NCBI GenBank assembly: GCA_028681035.1
Contig: JAQUJJ010000063.1
Location: 1-19,819 of the forward strand
Source of the DNA: Candidatus Cloacimonadota bacterium
GTDB lineage: Bacteria; Cloacimonadota; Cloacimonadia; Cloacimonadales; Cloacimonadaceae
Direction of reading: 5' to 3'
DNA: 19,819 nucleotides
Position numbers and translations under genes: made by a program. How positions within the stretch are numbered: position 1 is the stretch's first letter; every line of letters begins with the position of its first letter. Of the stretch, positions 7,305 to 14,530 are shown in pieces. Below the pieces are notes generated by a model that was given only the letters and a program-made list of their open reading frames with translations, made no database searches and was not told where the DNA came from.

Positions 7305-7668
7305 AAAATTATGTTTGCAGTTTAAGGCTTTCCCAGCTTACCGTAATCCGTGAAACTGCAAGCAGAGGAAACGAGAGTTTTAACAAAGAGCGTAGGGTCG
7401 CTCTCCGAAGCGGCTGAATCGGTTGCGTGGAGAAGATATGGCTGATGCTAGTTTCATTATTACCCGTATCTTTCGTAGCCTTATGGACTACATCGTCGCC
7501 ACATCCGCTACTATCCACTGTAGTCAGCACCACCCGAAAAGATGTATGCATGCTAAGATTTAGCTTGACTTTAAAACCCTTCTTGGTAGGCAAGTACAAA
7601 GATTGTTTTGTTGCTAAACACGCTTATGCTCATAATCTTAAAGAAATATGGTGATATAAGGAGAAACT
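7305..7668. other. 364-bp gap before sppA with small hairpins and no certain gene
   Basis: Short structured elements are visible. TGCAGTTT (7316-7323) pairs with AAACTGCA (7353-7360), and AGAGCG (7387-7392) pairs with CGCTCT (7399-7404) over a 6-nt loop. No T-run follows either, so they are not obvious terminators. Short frames are open on both strands, but none resembles a protein I know. The region could be an untranslated leader of sppA, a structured RNA, or decayed coding sequence. Confidence 0.45.
7438..7563 (+). CDS. Possible 41-residue small protein
   Basis: GGAGAAG at 7429-7435 lies 2 nt before ATG 7438, and the frame runs MADASFIITRIFRS... to HPKRCMHAKI before TAG at 7561-7563. There is no signal peptide or clear membrane segment and I know no family. 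The spacing of the Shine-Dalgarno-like sequence is too short to be ideal. Competing open frames on both strands in the same stretch make chance likely. Confidence 0.18.
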   Translation: MADASFIITRIFRSLMDYIVATSATIHCSQHHPKRCMHAKI

Positions 7669-10110
7669 ATGAAAACCTTAACAAAACTGACATTCCTGAT
7701 GCTTGTTTTATCTATTGGGAGCGTGCTCGGCGCGCAAACAGTAGCGAACGGTCTGAATGCGTTTGATTTTCCAATTGCAGGGATAGACAATATGTTTATC
7801 CCCATTAGTAACCCTTCCCTAATAGGAACAGGTAACGCAGAAGGATTGGGAATTGCCCATCTAAATGTAGAAGACGAATGGCAAAAGAACTATTGGCTAT
7901 TTTTAAATAGTGATGGCTTGAGCTACATTTATGAGCGGAACAATGGGAAAAACTATCACACCTTGGCTACTGGAAGTGAGTTCTTGCCAGCTTACATCTT
8001 TCCAAATCTTTACCTTGGAACCAATTACCGTTGGCATAATGAAGATTTTAAAGAAGGTAGCTTTCGCAGTGGAGTAAGCTATAGACCTACTGATTATGCT
8101 TCACTTGCCTTCACTTGGGATAATCCCTATGAAAAATCACCTTTATACCGGGCTGGTTTGGCAGTTCGTCCTTTTGCTTTTACAAATGCTGTGGCGGATT
8201 ACCGCTTGGAACTTACAGCGGACATGAACTATGCTAAGGACATCAAAGACTATGAAACTTATAAGCCAGTTTTGGGGATTCAAACTCAGATATTGGACGG
8301 ATTGATGCTCGGTGCAACATACAATATGGAGAAGGAAAGCACAATGCTAAGCTTTAGTTTTGCTGCGAATAACACTTCTACCGGAGTAATGATGCACAGC
8401 AAGACTGACGATAACTATGGTGTCGCTTGGGCGCATTTTACGGATGATAGCTTCAAGCCTTTCTTCGGTATAAATCCCAAAACATGGTATAACATGAAAC
8501 TAAGCGGCAATATCATAAGTTACAAAGCTCCTAAATATCAGTTTGGTCCCTTTAATATCTACGATTCCAAAGATAAATCTGTGGAAGCGGTTATTGCTGA
8601 GATTAACCAAGCCAAGGATGACCCCACCATTAAAGGGATATTCCTAAAGAACCCTTCTTTTAGCACCTCATTTGCACTGCAACAGGAGCTTATAGAAGCC
8701 TTCGCTGGCTTTAAGGCAACAGGTAAAAAGATTAGCTTCTACTTTGACAACATCAGTAATGGAGGCTACATCTTTGCCGCCTCTATAGCCGACGAGATAT
8801 ACCTAAACCCAATGGGTAGCATAGATTTACGCGGACTTTCCATAAGCAGCCCCTACCTAAAGAACTTGCTTACCACACTCGGAATAGAAACTTTAAACTT
8901 CCGCAGTCATAAATATAAAAATGCTGGCAATATGTTCTCTGAAACCGAAATGACAGCCTCAGAACGTGAAGTTTACGATTCCATCCTCCAGAGCCTGTAC
9001 TCACAGATTGTAGCAAGAATAAATGAAGGCAGAGGCTCTAAACTAACCGATACCGTAGAGAACCTCGTTGATGGTGGACCCTATTTCCTTGCCTCAGAGG
9101 CTCTGTCAAAAGGTCTCGTGGATGCTATCATATATGCTGATGAAGTGAACCAACAGCTTAAAAAAGATTCGAAGTTCTCGGCGAAAACCTCTAGCATGGA
9201 TGATTATCGCAGCTACGATTGGTCACAACCTAAAGAAACACAGATTGCTGTTATCTATGCAAGTGGAAACATCGTGATGGGAAAAGGAACTCCTGGCAGG
9301 AAGATAGCAGAACAAACAACTGTGGAGATGATTCGCAAAGCTAGAAAGAATAAAGCTTACAAGGGTATTATATTGAGAGTGGACAGCGGTGGTGGCAGTG
9401 CCCAGGCAAGCGATATTATTCTTCACGAAATGGAATTAGCCCAAACAGAAAATAAGATGCCCGTGGTTGTTTCCATGGCAGGTGTTGCCGCCAGCGGTGG
9501 ATACTATATTTCTTGTAAAGCAGATAGAATTGTGGCTAATCCTGCAACCCTAACCGGTTCTATTGGCGTAATCGGCTTAGTGTTCAATGCCACAGAGATG
9601 TTTTCTAAGGTAAAAGTAAACTGGTCAACCGTGAAGAAGGGTGCTAATGCCGATATGGGTTCCATGTATCGTCCCTGGAAAGAAGAAGAAAAGATTAAGC
9701 TAACTAAGATGATAGAATGGACTTATGAAGACTTTGTTAAGAAAGTGGATGATGGCAGAAAGGTTATGAACCTGGAGCAAGTTCATCAACATGCCCAAGG
9801 TAGAGTCTGGACTGGCGAACAAGCCTTGGAAATAGGTTTGGTGGATGCTCTTGGCGGGCTGGACACAGCAGTAGAAAGCATGAGAGATGTAAGCGGAATA
9901 AAAGGTAAGATTCGCTTGATTGACGCTACCTCAAATGAACAGGGCATGAGTATTGATATAAGCTCTAATCCTTTAACTAAACTGCTTCCCATAAAGGCAA
10001 TTGAAGCCCTAAGTTCAGATTATATCAAGTTATATGAATTGTGGGACGATTATTCTGAAGAAAATGCCTTAATGCTTTGTCCCTTTGTACCGGAAACGGT
10101 GGAGTTTTAA
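7669..10110 (+). CDS. sppA: Signal peptide peptidase SppA (long type) with N-terminal beta-rich extension
   Basis: The 813-residue serine protease carries an N-terminal signal peptide (KTLTKLTFLMLVLSIGSVLGAQ, cleavage near residue 22). Residues ~30-285 are rich in short amphipathic strands typical of outer-membrane or surface beta structure. Two SppA repeats follow: ~295-490 with IKGIFLKNPS and FRSHKYKNAG, and ~523-745 with YKGIILRVDSGGGSAQASD and AGVAASGGYYIS. By comparison with E. coli SppA, Lys417 (HKYKNAG, the counterpart of K209) is the general base and Ser609 (AASGG, the counterpart of S409) the nucleophile; both are present. The family cleaves remnant signal peptides in or at the membrane. 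E. coli SppA is 618 residues, so the difference is mostly the N-terminal extension. AAGGAG at 7658-7663, 5 nt before ATG 7669, sets the start. The gene has its own leader and converges on a minus-strand methyltransferase. Confidence 0.92.
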   Translation: MKTLTKLTFLMLVLSIGSVLGAQTVANGLNAFDFPIAGIDNMFIPISNPSLIGTGNAEGLGIAHLNVEDEWQKNYWLFLNSDGLSYIYERNNGKNYHTLATGSEFLPAYIFPNLYLGTNYRWHNEDFKEGSFRSGVSYRPTDYASLAFTWDNPYEKSPLYRAGLAVRPFAFTNAVADYRLELTADMNYAKDIKDYETYKPVLGIQTQILDGLMLGATYNMEKESTMLSFSFAANNTSTGVMMHSKTDDNYGVAWAHFTDDSFKPFFGINPKTWYNMKLSGNIISYKAPKYQFGPFNIYDSKDKSVEAVIAEINQAKDDPTIKGIFLKNPSFSTSFALQQELIEAFAGFKATGKKISFYFDNISNGGYIFAASIADEIYLNPMGSIDLRGLSISSPYLKNLLTTLGIETLNFRSHKYKNAGNMFSETEMTASEREVYDSILQSLYSQIVARINEGRGSKLTDTVENLVDGGPYFLASEALSKGLVDAIIYADEVNQQLKKDSKFSAKTSSMDDYRSYDWSQPKETQIAVIYASGNIVMGKGTPGRKIAEQTTVEMIRKARKNKAYKGIILRVDSGGGSAQASDIILHEMELAQTENKMPVVVSMAGVAASGGYYISCKADRIVANPATLTGSIGVIGLVFNATEMFSKVKVNWSTVKKGANADMGSMYRPWKEEEKIKLTKMIEWTYEDFVKKVDDGRKVMNLEQVHQHAQGRVWTGEQALEIGLVDALGGLDTAVESMRDVSGIKGKIRLIDATSNEQGMSIDISSNPLTKLLPIKAIEALSSDYIKLYELWDDYSEENALMLCPFVPETVEF

Positions 10111-10114
10111 GAAA

Positions 10115-10273
10115 GTGAGAACCTTCGGCAGGTGAGAGCTTTGCAGGTAAGAACCATCTGTAGGTGAGAATCTTCGATAAGTGAGAACCTTTGGTATGTG
10201 AGAACGCTCACTGCCGAAGGCTCTCACTTTTTTAATCTCACTTGCGTAGCTCTCTCTTGTGGAAGCCTCTCAG
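10115..10273. repeat. Degenerate ~17-bp repeat array, direct then inverted, between convergent genes
   Basis: Six direct units begin GTGAGAA (or a close variant) at 10115, 10132, 10147, 10164, 10181 and 10198, with spacings of 17, 15, 17, 17 and 17. From 10211 the same motif appears inverted: CTGCCGAAGGCTCTCAC (10211-10227) is the reverse complement of unit 1 with one mismatch. Degenerate TCTCAC-type copies follow at 10236, 10251 and 10268. The array therefore forms a multi-unit inverted structure, which starts 5 bp after the sppA stop and ends at the methyltransferase stop. Confidence 0.85.
10198..10233 (+). terminator. Likely terminator of sppA formed within the repeat array
   Basis: GTGAGA (10198-10203) can pair with TCTCAC (10222-10227), or the whole of unit 1 (10115-10131) can pair with 10211-10227 over 17 positions with one mismatch. 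Six T residues follow at 10228-10233. Several direct units compete for the same inverted arm, so alternative hairpins are possible. Confidence 0.55.
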
Positions 10274-10274
10274 C

Positions 10275-11057
10275 TTATCTAGGCTTTTGTGCAACTATCA
10301 GAATCCCTGTGCCTGTGGAGTTGCTCTTTAACATATCAAGTCGCATAAATAGTTCGGAAATCGGATAAACAAGAACGTAGTAGGGCAATAGTAAGGGATA
10401 TAGCTTCTTAGCCGCTATTTGCATAGGGTATTTCATCAGCAATCGCCAGGCTAAGCTGCCCCAAAACCCGTAGGTATAGATGCTTTTCACCAGCTCGAAA
10501 CCAGCTTTATGGAGCTTTGTCTCCAAATCCACCTTGGAATATCCGGGACGGACGTGCTCTGCTGTGAACTTAGCCGCCTCATCTGTATCTGAGGGTGTGG
10601 ATATGATCAGAATACCTTCAGGAGCAAGAGCCTGATATAGCTTGCGCAGTGCAGAATTATCATCCTCTATATGTTCCAGAATATCAATAGCAATGGCAAG
10701 CTGGTACTGTTGGGGCGGAATATATCTTTGTAAATCAGCACTTTTAAAAGTAAACCTTCCAGAAGCAAAGCTGGCTGCATAAAAGCCAAAAGATTTCAGA
10801 TAATCACTTTTCAAATCAGTGGCTAAGACTTGTGAATTCTTCCAGTGTTTTAAAACAAACCAAGAGTATTGGCAGAACCCTGCGCCAGCGTCATAAAAGC
10901 TGAAACTTTCCTTTTCTCTGAAATGGACGAGCATTTCTCGTTTCACATATCTTTGTCTTAGTAGTATCATGTCCATTGCTTTGTAAACTAATATCCGCAA
11001 GGCTGGGAACATCTGAATTGCCTTGGCAAGCTTGTTTTTTAATGGGTCGTATTCCAT
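10275..11057 (-). CDS. Class I SAM-dependent methyltransferase
   Basis: The 260-residue protein shows a Rossmann-like methyltransferase core: motif I FYDAGAGF (54-61) for SAM, an acidic residue at the end of the second strand (LATDLKSDYL, D81), SADLQRY (D108) for adenine contact, and AIDILEHIEDD (123-133), followed by LAPEGILIISTP. These are hallmarks of the methyltransferase 11/23 group. The acceptor cannot be told. The C-terminal part (residues ~215-240, LYPLLLPYYVLVYPISELF) is strongly hydrophobic, so the enzyme may sit at the membrane and act on a lipid, quinone or lipid-linked sugar; that is inference. AGGAG on the minus strand (positions 11064-11068) lies 6 nt before the ATG and confirms the start. 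It is the only complete minus-strand gene in the window, convergent with sppA and divergent from the PHP gene. Confidence 0.85.
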   Translation of the reverse strand: MEYDPLKNKLAKAIQMFPALRILVYKAMDMILLRQRYVKREMLVHFREKESFSFYDAGAGFCQYSWFVLKHWKNSQVLATDLKSDYLKSFGFYAASFASGRFTFKSADLQRYIPPQQYQLAIAIDILEHIEDDNSALRKLYQALAPEGILIISTPSDTDEAAKFTAEHVRPGYSKVDLETKLHKAGFELVKSIYTYGFWGSLAWRLLMKYPMQIAAKKLYPLLLPYYVLVYPISELFMRLDMLKSNSTGTGILIVAQKPR

Positions 11058-11129
11058 TTTTGTCTCCTAAAGAACTATTTCTGCTTTTTGCGCATTCATC
11101 TTGCTTTACATGTGGATATAAAATATCCA

Positions 11130-11158
11130 TTGACGATTTTCAGCATCACCAGAATAAG
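11130..11158 (+). promoter_or_regulatory. Possible promoter of the six-gene dapD operon
   Basis: TTGACG (11130-11135) is followed after 17 bp by AATAAG (11153-11158), four of six matches to TATAAT, in the 119-bp gap between the divergent methyltransferase and PHP genes. Predicted transcription would begin about 10-15 nt before ATG 11177, leaving a very short leader, consistent with the missing Shine-Dalgarno sequence there. Confidence 0.25.
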
Positions 11159-11176
11159 TCAACCAAGAATTTTGAT

Positions 11177-12049
11177 ATGATAGTAAAAGAAATAAAGTCC
11201 ATCAAGCGAATTAACTTACATCTGCACACAAATGTATCCGATGGTGCCTTAACTCCTGCACGCCTAATTAAACGCTCGCAGGAAATCGGTCTGGATTTGA
11301 TATCCATTACAGACCATGATACTTCAGATGCATACAAGCAGTTGCCAGAAGATGTTTCGCCACTTCGCATCCTTCCCGGAATGGAGGTTAGTTCCACTCA
11401 TCAAGGAAACGACGTCCATATTCTTGCTTATGGTTATGATTTTAACAACCCGTCTCTAATTGAGATGACGGAAATGTATCTTATTGGCAGACGTGAACGT
11501 GCAATAAAGATGATTGCACTGCTTGGCGGGCTTGGTATAGATATTAATCTACAAGATGTGATAGCTGTGGCTGGCAGTAGAGAGCTGATTGTTCGCCCAC
11601 ATATTGCGCAAGTATTAGTTAGTAAAGGCTTTTGTCAAACCAAGAACGAGGCTTTTGACAAGTACATAGGTAATTTCAAGCCTGCTTTTGTTGCCAAACC
11701 CGAAGTAAGCGTGGCTGATGCCGTTAATATTATCCATGGCGCAGGTGGCTTTGCCGTTATAGCTCACCCGGGTAAATTGGCTAAAGCATCGTTCATAGAC
11801 GATTTTATTCCCTTGGGTATTGATGGCTTGGAAGTTTGGCATCCAGATCATTACCAGTGGGAGATAGAGAACTTCATTTCAATTTGTCAGAAGAACGGTT
11901 TGTATATGACAGGTGGCAGTGATTTTCATGGTGAGCAAGACAGGCATAACCTCTTTGATGTTATTCCCTTACCTCCAGTGGTAATTGAAAGCGTGAACAA
12001 ATTATGGCAGGACTATCAATGTCGGCTGAAAACCAGACAGAACAAATAA
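11177..12049 (+). CDS. PHP-domain phosphoesterase (YciV/TrpH, RNase AM-like)
   Basis: The 290-residue protein has the full PHP metal site: NLHLHTNVSDG (H15, H17, D22), ITDHDTS (D46, H47), GMEVSS (E70), HILAYGYD (H81), RPHIAQVLV (H142), AHPGK (H197) and GSDFHG (D249, H251). Order and length match the COG0613 proteins such as E. coli YciV/RNase AM (about 290 residues). These hydrolyse phosphate from 3',5'-nucleoside bisphosphates and trim short 5'-phosphorylated RNAs, including 5S and 23S rRNA ends. That activity is family knowledge and not shown here. ATG 11177 begins directly before the PHP core; the frame is open back to 10976, but that part overlaps the antisense methyltransferase start and has no homology-like features. 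No Shine-Dalgarno is visible. It is the first gene of the operon and overlaps the next by 31 nt. Confidence 0.9.
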   Translation: MIVKEIKSIKRINLHLHTNVSDGALTPARLIKRSQEIGLDLISITDHDTSDAYKQLPEDVSPLRILPGMEVSSTHQGNDVHILAYGYDFNNPSLIEMTEMYLIGRRERAIKMIALLGGLGIDINLQDVIAVAGSRELIVRPHIAQVLVSKGFCQTKNEAFDKYIGNFKPAFVAKPEVSVADAVNIIHGAGGFAVIAHPGKLAKASFIDDFIPLGIDGLEVWHPDHYQWEIENFISICQKNGLYMTGGSDFHGEQDRHNLFDVIPLPPVVIESVNKLWQDYQCRLKTRQNK

Positions 12050-12543
12050 GACCAGAGCATCCTATTCATTATCGCTTCCCGCCTTTTGTAAGGTGGGGGA
12101 TGGTGTTAGTTACTTCTATGGTTTGCATTTATTCGTTGTATTTCATGATAAAAGTAGTAAATACTGACACCCCAGCTTTCTTTAAAATCTTACCTCTTAT
12201 GGTTATGTTTGTAGCTTTCGATTCTGTTTTAAGGCACCTAACTTCCCTAAATTGTGTTACTTTCTACGAAGATAAAATAGGCTTTAGCTATATCATCAAA
12301 CCCAAACTAGAGATTAACTATAGCGATATATTGTACATGGAACTGAGGAAACACATTACTTATTATGTTCAGTTTCGATACCTGGATGCCAAGGGAACGG
12401 AAAAAGTGTTTTCAACTCCGGCATCATTCCCCAAAACTCTCGAGATTATGTTAATTATAGCAGATTTAGCACCCAATATCAAGCTTAGCGACAAGCTTTC
12501 TTCGGCGGTTCAACATATGCGCAATAAAACGGAAGAACAATGA
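12019..12543 (+). CDS. Small membrane protein with two N-terminal helices (unknown function)
   Basis: The 174-residue protein has two hydrophobic segments, ~26-44 (WGMVLVTSMVCIYSLYFMI) and ~55-73 (FKILPLMVMFVAFDSVLRH), separated by about ten residues. A ~100-residue cytoplasmic tail follows in which short strands dominate (CVTFYEDKIGFSYII, LEINYSDILYMELRKH, YYVQFRYLDAKGTEKVF). This resembles bacterial PH-like membrane proteins, in which two helices precede a PH-fold domain, but I cannot confirm the family. ATG 12019 is preferred because AGGA (12009-12012) is 6 nt upstream; ATG 12004 is in frame and would add five residues. It overlaps the PHP gene by 31 nt, and its TGA overlaps the ATG of the next gene (ATGA at 12540), so it is translated as part of the operon. 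Confidence 0.7.
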   Translation: MSAENQTEQIRPEHPIHYRFPPFVRWGMVLVTSMVCIYSLYFMIKVVNTDTPAFFKILPLMVMFVAFDSVLRHLTSLNCVTFYEDKIGFSYIIKPKLEINYSDILYMELRKHITYYVQFRYLDAKGTEKVFSTPASFPKTLEIMLIIADLAPNIKLSDKLSSAVQHMRNKTEEQ

Positions 12544-13706
12544 GTAGTAGATTTGACCAAGTGATAGACCGTAGAAAAAGTGGTTGTTTCAAGTATGATG
12601 CGCTTAAAATGATTTATGGAAGGGACGATTTGCTCTCCATGTGGGTAGCAGATATGGATTTTGCCGTGTCGGATGAGATTCAAAGTGCTTTGTCGGCTAG
12701 AATACAGCATCCTGTTTATGGCTATAATTATCGGCTGTCAGAGTTTTATGATGCCGTGCAACTTTGGCAAGAAAGACGTTTTGCATGGTTCACAGAGAGA
12801 GAGTGGATAGTGCCCGTTCCGGGAATAGTTCCTGGGATCTCGCTTGCGGTGCTAAGCCTCACCGAGCCGGGTGATGGCGTGCTCATCCAAACTCCTGTAT
12901 ATCCTCCCTTTTTCAGTGCTGCCACCGACCATGGTAGGCAACTGCTCACCTCTTCTCTAGTTAACAATAATGGGCAATACAGCATAGATTGGGAAGATTT
13001 TGAATCCCAACTTAAACTATCCAAGCTCTTTATTCTATGCAGTCCTCACAATCCTATAGGTCGTGTCTGGAGCAGAGAAGAGCTTTGCAAAATCGGGCAT
13101 CTATGCCAAAAGCATGGTGTGAACGTTATCTCAGATGAAATCCATGAAGACCTTGTTTATCCAGGTTTCAAACATATTCCTTTTGCTTCGCTTGAAGACT
13201 TTTCAGAGATAACTATAACGGGTATTTCGCCAGCCAAGAGCTTTAATGTTGCCGGTTTAGCAACGGCGGTGCTGATGATACCAAATCCCAAGCTGCGCAA
13301 ACCTGTGAAAGAGCTAAACGAAAAGCTTCACCTCTATATGGGTAATAGCTTTGGGATAAGAGCATTAATTGCTGCCTACAATGATTCTGAAGCATGGCTG
13401 GCAGAGCTTTTGCAATACTTAAACGAAACCCGAGAATTAATTGTCGATTACTTCCCGAGAGAAATACCCAATGTAAAGGTAAGCCCCATTGAGGGAACTT
13501 ACTTGGTTTGGTTAGATTTCAGGGATTGGGAGATGGATGACGCAGAGCTACAGAATATGATGTTGAACAAAGCTTTAATAGCACTTGAGCCTGGTGTAAA
13601 ATTCGGTAAAGATGGTAAAGGATTTATGCGTCTTAACTTTGGTTGTTCCCGTAGCACGGTAATAGATGCGCTAGGCAGAATAAAAAACCTTCAAGGTATG
13701 TTATGA
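12540..13706 (+). CDS. PLP-dependent aminotransferase/C-S lyase of the PatB/MalY type
   Basis: The 388-residue fold type I PLP enzyme matches the MalY/PatB cystathionine beta-lyase group. The N-terminal FDQVIDRRKSGCFKYD and LLSMWVADMDF are typical of this group (the W-VADMDF motif is near-diagnostic). Others are YGYNY (60-64), SPHNPIGRVW (N171), ISDEIHEDL (D199), PAKSFNVAGL (Lys233, the Schiff-base lysine) and MRLNFGCSR (R364, binding the substrate carboxylate). Members cleave C-S bonds of cystathionine or cysteine conjugates, releasing pyruvate, ammonia and a thiol. Some members act as aminotransferases, and placement just before dapD raises the possibility of a role in the diaminopimelate pathway. 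It has ATGA overlaps at both ends (12540, 13703), so coupling to its neighbours is tight. Confidence 0.9.
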   Translation: MSSRFDQVIDRRKSGCFKYDALKMIYGRDDLLSMWVADMDFAVSDEIQSALSARIQHPVYGYNYRLSEFYDAVQLWQERRFAWFTEREWIVPVPGIVPGISLAVLSLTEPGDGVLIQTPVYPPFFSAATDHGRQLLTSSLVNNNGQYSIDWEDFESQLKLSKLFILCSPHNPIGRVWSREELCKIGHLCQKHGVNVISDEIHEDLVYPGFKHIPFASLEDFSEITITGISPAKSFNVAGLATAVLMIPNPKLRKPVKELNEKLHLYMGNSFGIRALIAAYNDSEAWLAELLQYLNETRELIVDYFPREIPNVKVSPIEGTYLVWLDFRDWEMDDAELQNMMLNKALIALEPGVKFGKDGKGFMRLNFGCSRSTVIDALGRIKNLQGML

Positions 13707-14530
13707 TAGTAAATGCAATAATTGAACTGTACAATAACCCACCTCAAGCTTACAGCCGTAAGCATCGCAAGCTATTTGATGAGTTTCTGAAAGCCTTAAA
13801 TGAAGGCAAGTATCGCGCTTGTGAGCCAACAGCTAAAGGGTGGATGATAAATCCCTGGGTAAAGATGGGCATCCTGATTGGCTTCCGCATGGGCGTGTTA
13901 GCTCAATCTGATTGGGGTATGAACAAGCCTTTTTACGATAAAGACACAATTGGTGAGAAACAGTTTACTCTTGCCAGCCAAGTGCGCATTGTCCCCGGCG
14001 GTAGTTCCGCTCGTAATGGCTGTTATATTGCACCTGGAGTAACAATAATGCCTCCTGCGTTCATCAATATCGGAGCTTGGGTAGATAGCGGTACAATGGT
14101 AGATTCACATGCCCTGGTTGGCAGTTGCGCCCAAATTGGGAAGAACGTGCATCTCTCCGCCGGTGCCATGATAGGCGGCGTGTTGGAGCCAATGGGTTCA
14201 CGACCAGTAGTGATAGAAGATGATGCTTTCGTGGGTGGTAATACCGGTATTTATGAAGGTATTATCGTAGGAACAAAAGCAGTGATTGCTTCTGGTACTA
14301 TTATTACTTCTTCCACGCCCATTTATGACAGTGTAAATAGCTGTTTCTTACAGCGTGATGCAGGCGGTAGTTTTACTATCCCGCAAGGAGCAGTGGTTGT
14401 GCCTGGTTCCCGAGGACTTAAAGGTAACCCTGCTTTCCAGATTGCTTGTCCCATAATTATCAAATACCGTGATGCAAAGACCAACACATCCGTGCAATTA
14501 GAGCAAGACCTGCGCAGTGTTTTGGATTGA
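13703..14530 (+). CDS. dapD: Tetrahydrodipicolinate N-succinyltransferase (DapD)
   Basis: The 275-residue protein is nearly the length of E. coli DapD (274). It transfers succinyl from succinyl-CoA to tetrahydrodipicolinate, the entry to the succinylase branch of meso-diaminopimelate and lysine synthesis. The sequence is characteristic: a helical N-terminal domain, GWMINPWVKMGILIGFRMG (46-64), then a left-handed beta-helix with hexapeptide repeats and the signature stretch MPPAFINIGAWVDSGTMVDS (116-135), followed by CAQIGKNVHLSAG and IGGVLEPMGSRPVVIEDD. Active-site Asp and Glu residues lie in these blocks (WVDSG, VLEP). ATG 13703 overlaps the PatB-like stop as ATGA. The 3' end overlaps the next aminotransferase by 14 nt. 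Pathway partners DapA, DapB and DapE are not in the window. Confidence 0.95.
   Translation: MIVNAIIELYNNPPQAYSRKHRKLFDEFLKALNEGKYRACEPTAKGWMINPWVKMGILIGFRMGVLAQSDWGMNKPFYDKDTIGEKQFTLASQVRIVPGGSSARNGCYIAPGVTIMPPAFINIGAWVDSGTMVDSHALVGSCAQIGKNVHLSAGAMIGGVLEPMGSRPVVIEDDAFVGGNTGIYEGIIVGTKAVIASGTIITSSTPIYDSVNSCFLQRDAGGSFTIPQGAVVVPGSRGLKGNPAFQIACPIIIKYRDAKTNTSVQLEQDLRSVLD

Noticed and set aside
7309..7599. A 96-codon minus-strand open frame in the gap before sppA
   Set aside because: It resembles no known protein, has no Shine-Dalgarno sequence, and competes with plus-strand frames over the same bases.
10115..10273. Possible CRISPR array
   Set aside because: Units abut, are degenerate and partly inverted, so it does not fit repeat-spacer structure.
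10976..11176. Upstream extension of the PHP-protein frame
   Set aside because: It overlaps the antisense methyltransferase start and the divergent promoter region and shows no PHP-related sequence.
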